From positions 32,221 through 96,220 of the forward strand of contig CAJKXC010000003.1 of NCBI GenBank assembly GCA_905203765.1: 64,000 nt of DNA, read 5' to 3'. The notes beneath the pieces are model-generated. The model was not told the DNA's origin. It saw only the letters and a list, made by a program, of their open reading frames with translations, and searched no databases. The stretch is from an uncultured Bacteroides sp. (GTDB lineage: Bacteria; Bacteroidota; Bacteroidia; Bacteroidales; Bacteroidaceae). Below are positions 63,661-64,000 of this stretch, piece after piece. The first letter of the stretch is position 1, and every line of letters begins with the position of its first letter. Made by a program: the position numbers and the translations under genes.

Positions 63661-63908
63661 TAAATGGGAATTTATCAGCGTAGCGCTGGAGCAAGATTTC
63701 CTTGCGGGTGATAGCAGAACTATCTTGATTCTCCTCCTCCTGGGAGGAGGAGTACCCGAAGGGGGAGGTGGTAGGAAGAAAAAAATACCTTTAAGAGATT
63801 GCTCTTGCATTATGTTCTCTACCACCCCGCCCTTTGGGCACCCCTCCTCCCAGGAGGAGGGGAATTAAGAATAGTGCTGCTATCATGGCTGCGCTAAATT
63901 ATCATTTA
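63661..63908. mobile_element. MITE-like element, copy 3 (248 bp)
   Basis: The ends TAAATGGGAATTTA (63661-63674) and TAAATTATCATTTA (63895-63908) are identical to those of copy 1. The core is an imperfect inverted repeat of about 65 bp per arm centred on CTCCTCCTCCTGGGAGGAGG (63731-63750) and CCCCTCCTCCCAGGAGGAGG (63841-63860). It is unrelated to the cores of copies 1 and 2. An open frame crossing it (63641-63868) is taken as chance. The rest of 63434-64000 shows no gene; the last 90 bp may be the leader of a gene outside the window. Confidence 0.75.
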
Positions 63909-64000
63909 TGAGTATAATTACTGATACTCATTCTTTTTTTCTGACTTTCCTTGCTTCTTTCAAAAACAACATTTAACTTTGGCGGCGTGTAGGAGTGCCT

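Noticed and set aside
63641..63868. 75-aa open frame on the plus strand
   Set aside because: It runs straight through the palindromic core of repeat element copy 3, giving low-complexity Leu/Gly/Lys sequence; taken as chance.
1..64000. rRNA, tRNA, transposase, integrase or prophage genes
   Set aside because: None could be recognised on either strand by inspection.

Overview
The window looks like chromosomal DNA of a gut Bacteroides (or very close relative). It carries tandem SusC/SusD pairs, a hybrid two-component regulator, lipoproteins with acidic export tails, the menaquinone gene menA, and many promoters of the Bacteroidetes type (-7 element TAnnTTTG). No rRNA, tRNA, CRISPR array, transposase or phage gene was recognised, and the species cannot be named from the sequence alone.

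Layout. Positions 1-7.5 kb hold housekeeping genes: DUF4290 end, murA, rimM, an M23 peptidase, dxr, rseP, ddh (opposite strand) and ruvA. Positions 7.6-11.5 kb hold an unrecognised 331-aa protein, a small basic ORF, an M24 aminopeptidase and gdhA. Positions 12-36.3 kb form a large polysaccharide utilisation locus (PUL). On the plus strand are a GH9 hydrolase, a secreted ThuA protein and a lipoprotein flavodoxin. On the minus strand are two SusC/SusD pairs, a surface lipoprotein, a GH18-ThuA fusion, an MFS sugar porter, an amino-sugar-phosphate isomerase, a ROK kinase and an HTCS regulator. Positions 36.4-47.8 kb hold a tandem-receiver/PPDK_N fusion, menA, a PAS sensor kinase, and a TonB receptor with a beta-helix lipoprotein. 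Positions 47.9-54 kb are an accessory-looking stretch: a DUF3791-DUF3990-DUF3791 cassette, an HU-like protein, a lipoprotein, and an ATPase/DUF4435(TOPRIM)/MscS operon that resembles PARIS defence. Positions 54-63.4 kb hold an EamA transporter, meaB, a DUF1573 protein and a giant alpha-2-macroglobulin.

How the PUL probably works (inference): surface GH18 and GH9 enzymes release amino-sugar oligosaccharides or monosaccharides. Two SusCD pumps import oligomers, the MFS porter brings hexosamine into the cytoplasm, the ROK kinase phosphorylates it and the isomerase/deaminase feeds glycolysis. The HTCS controls the system. A 22-bp box at exactly 21 bp upstream of the -7 element precedes both susC genes and the ROK operon and is a strong candidate HTCS operator. 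No deacetylase gene is present, which fits a chitosan-like or other de-N-acetylated substrate, or use of a nagA elsewhere. Two ThuA domains, one fused to the GH18, plus an exported flavodoxin hint at redox chemistry on the sugars.

Non-coding structure. Three elements share 14-bp ends (TAAATGGGAATTTA / TAAATTATCATTTA) but have unrelated hairpin interiors. In two of them the ends supply the stop codons of both flanking convergent genes. Three intergenic arrays of about 21-24-bp degenerate units, an 11-bp tandem repeat before the HTCS, and two further dispersed repeat families are also described.
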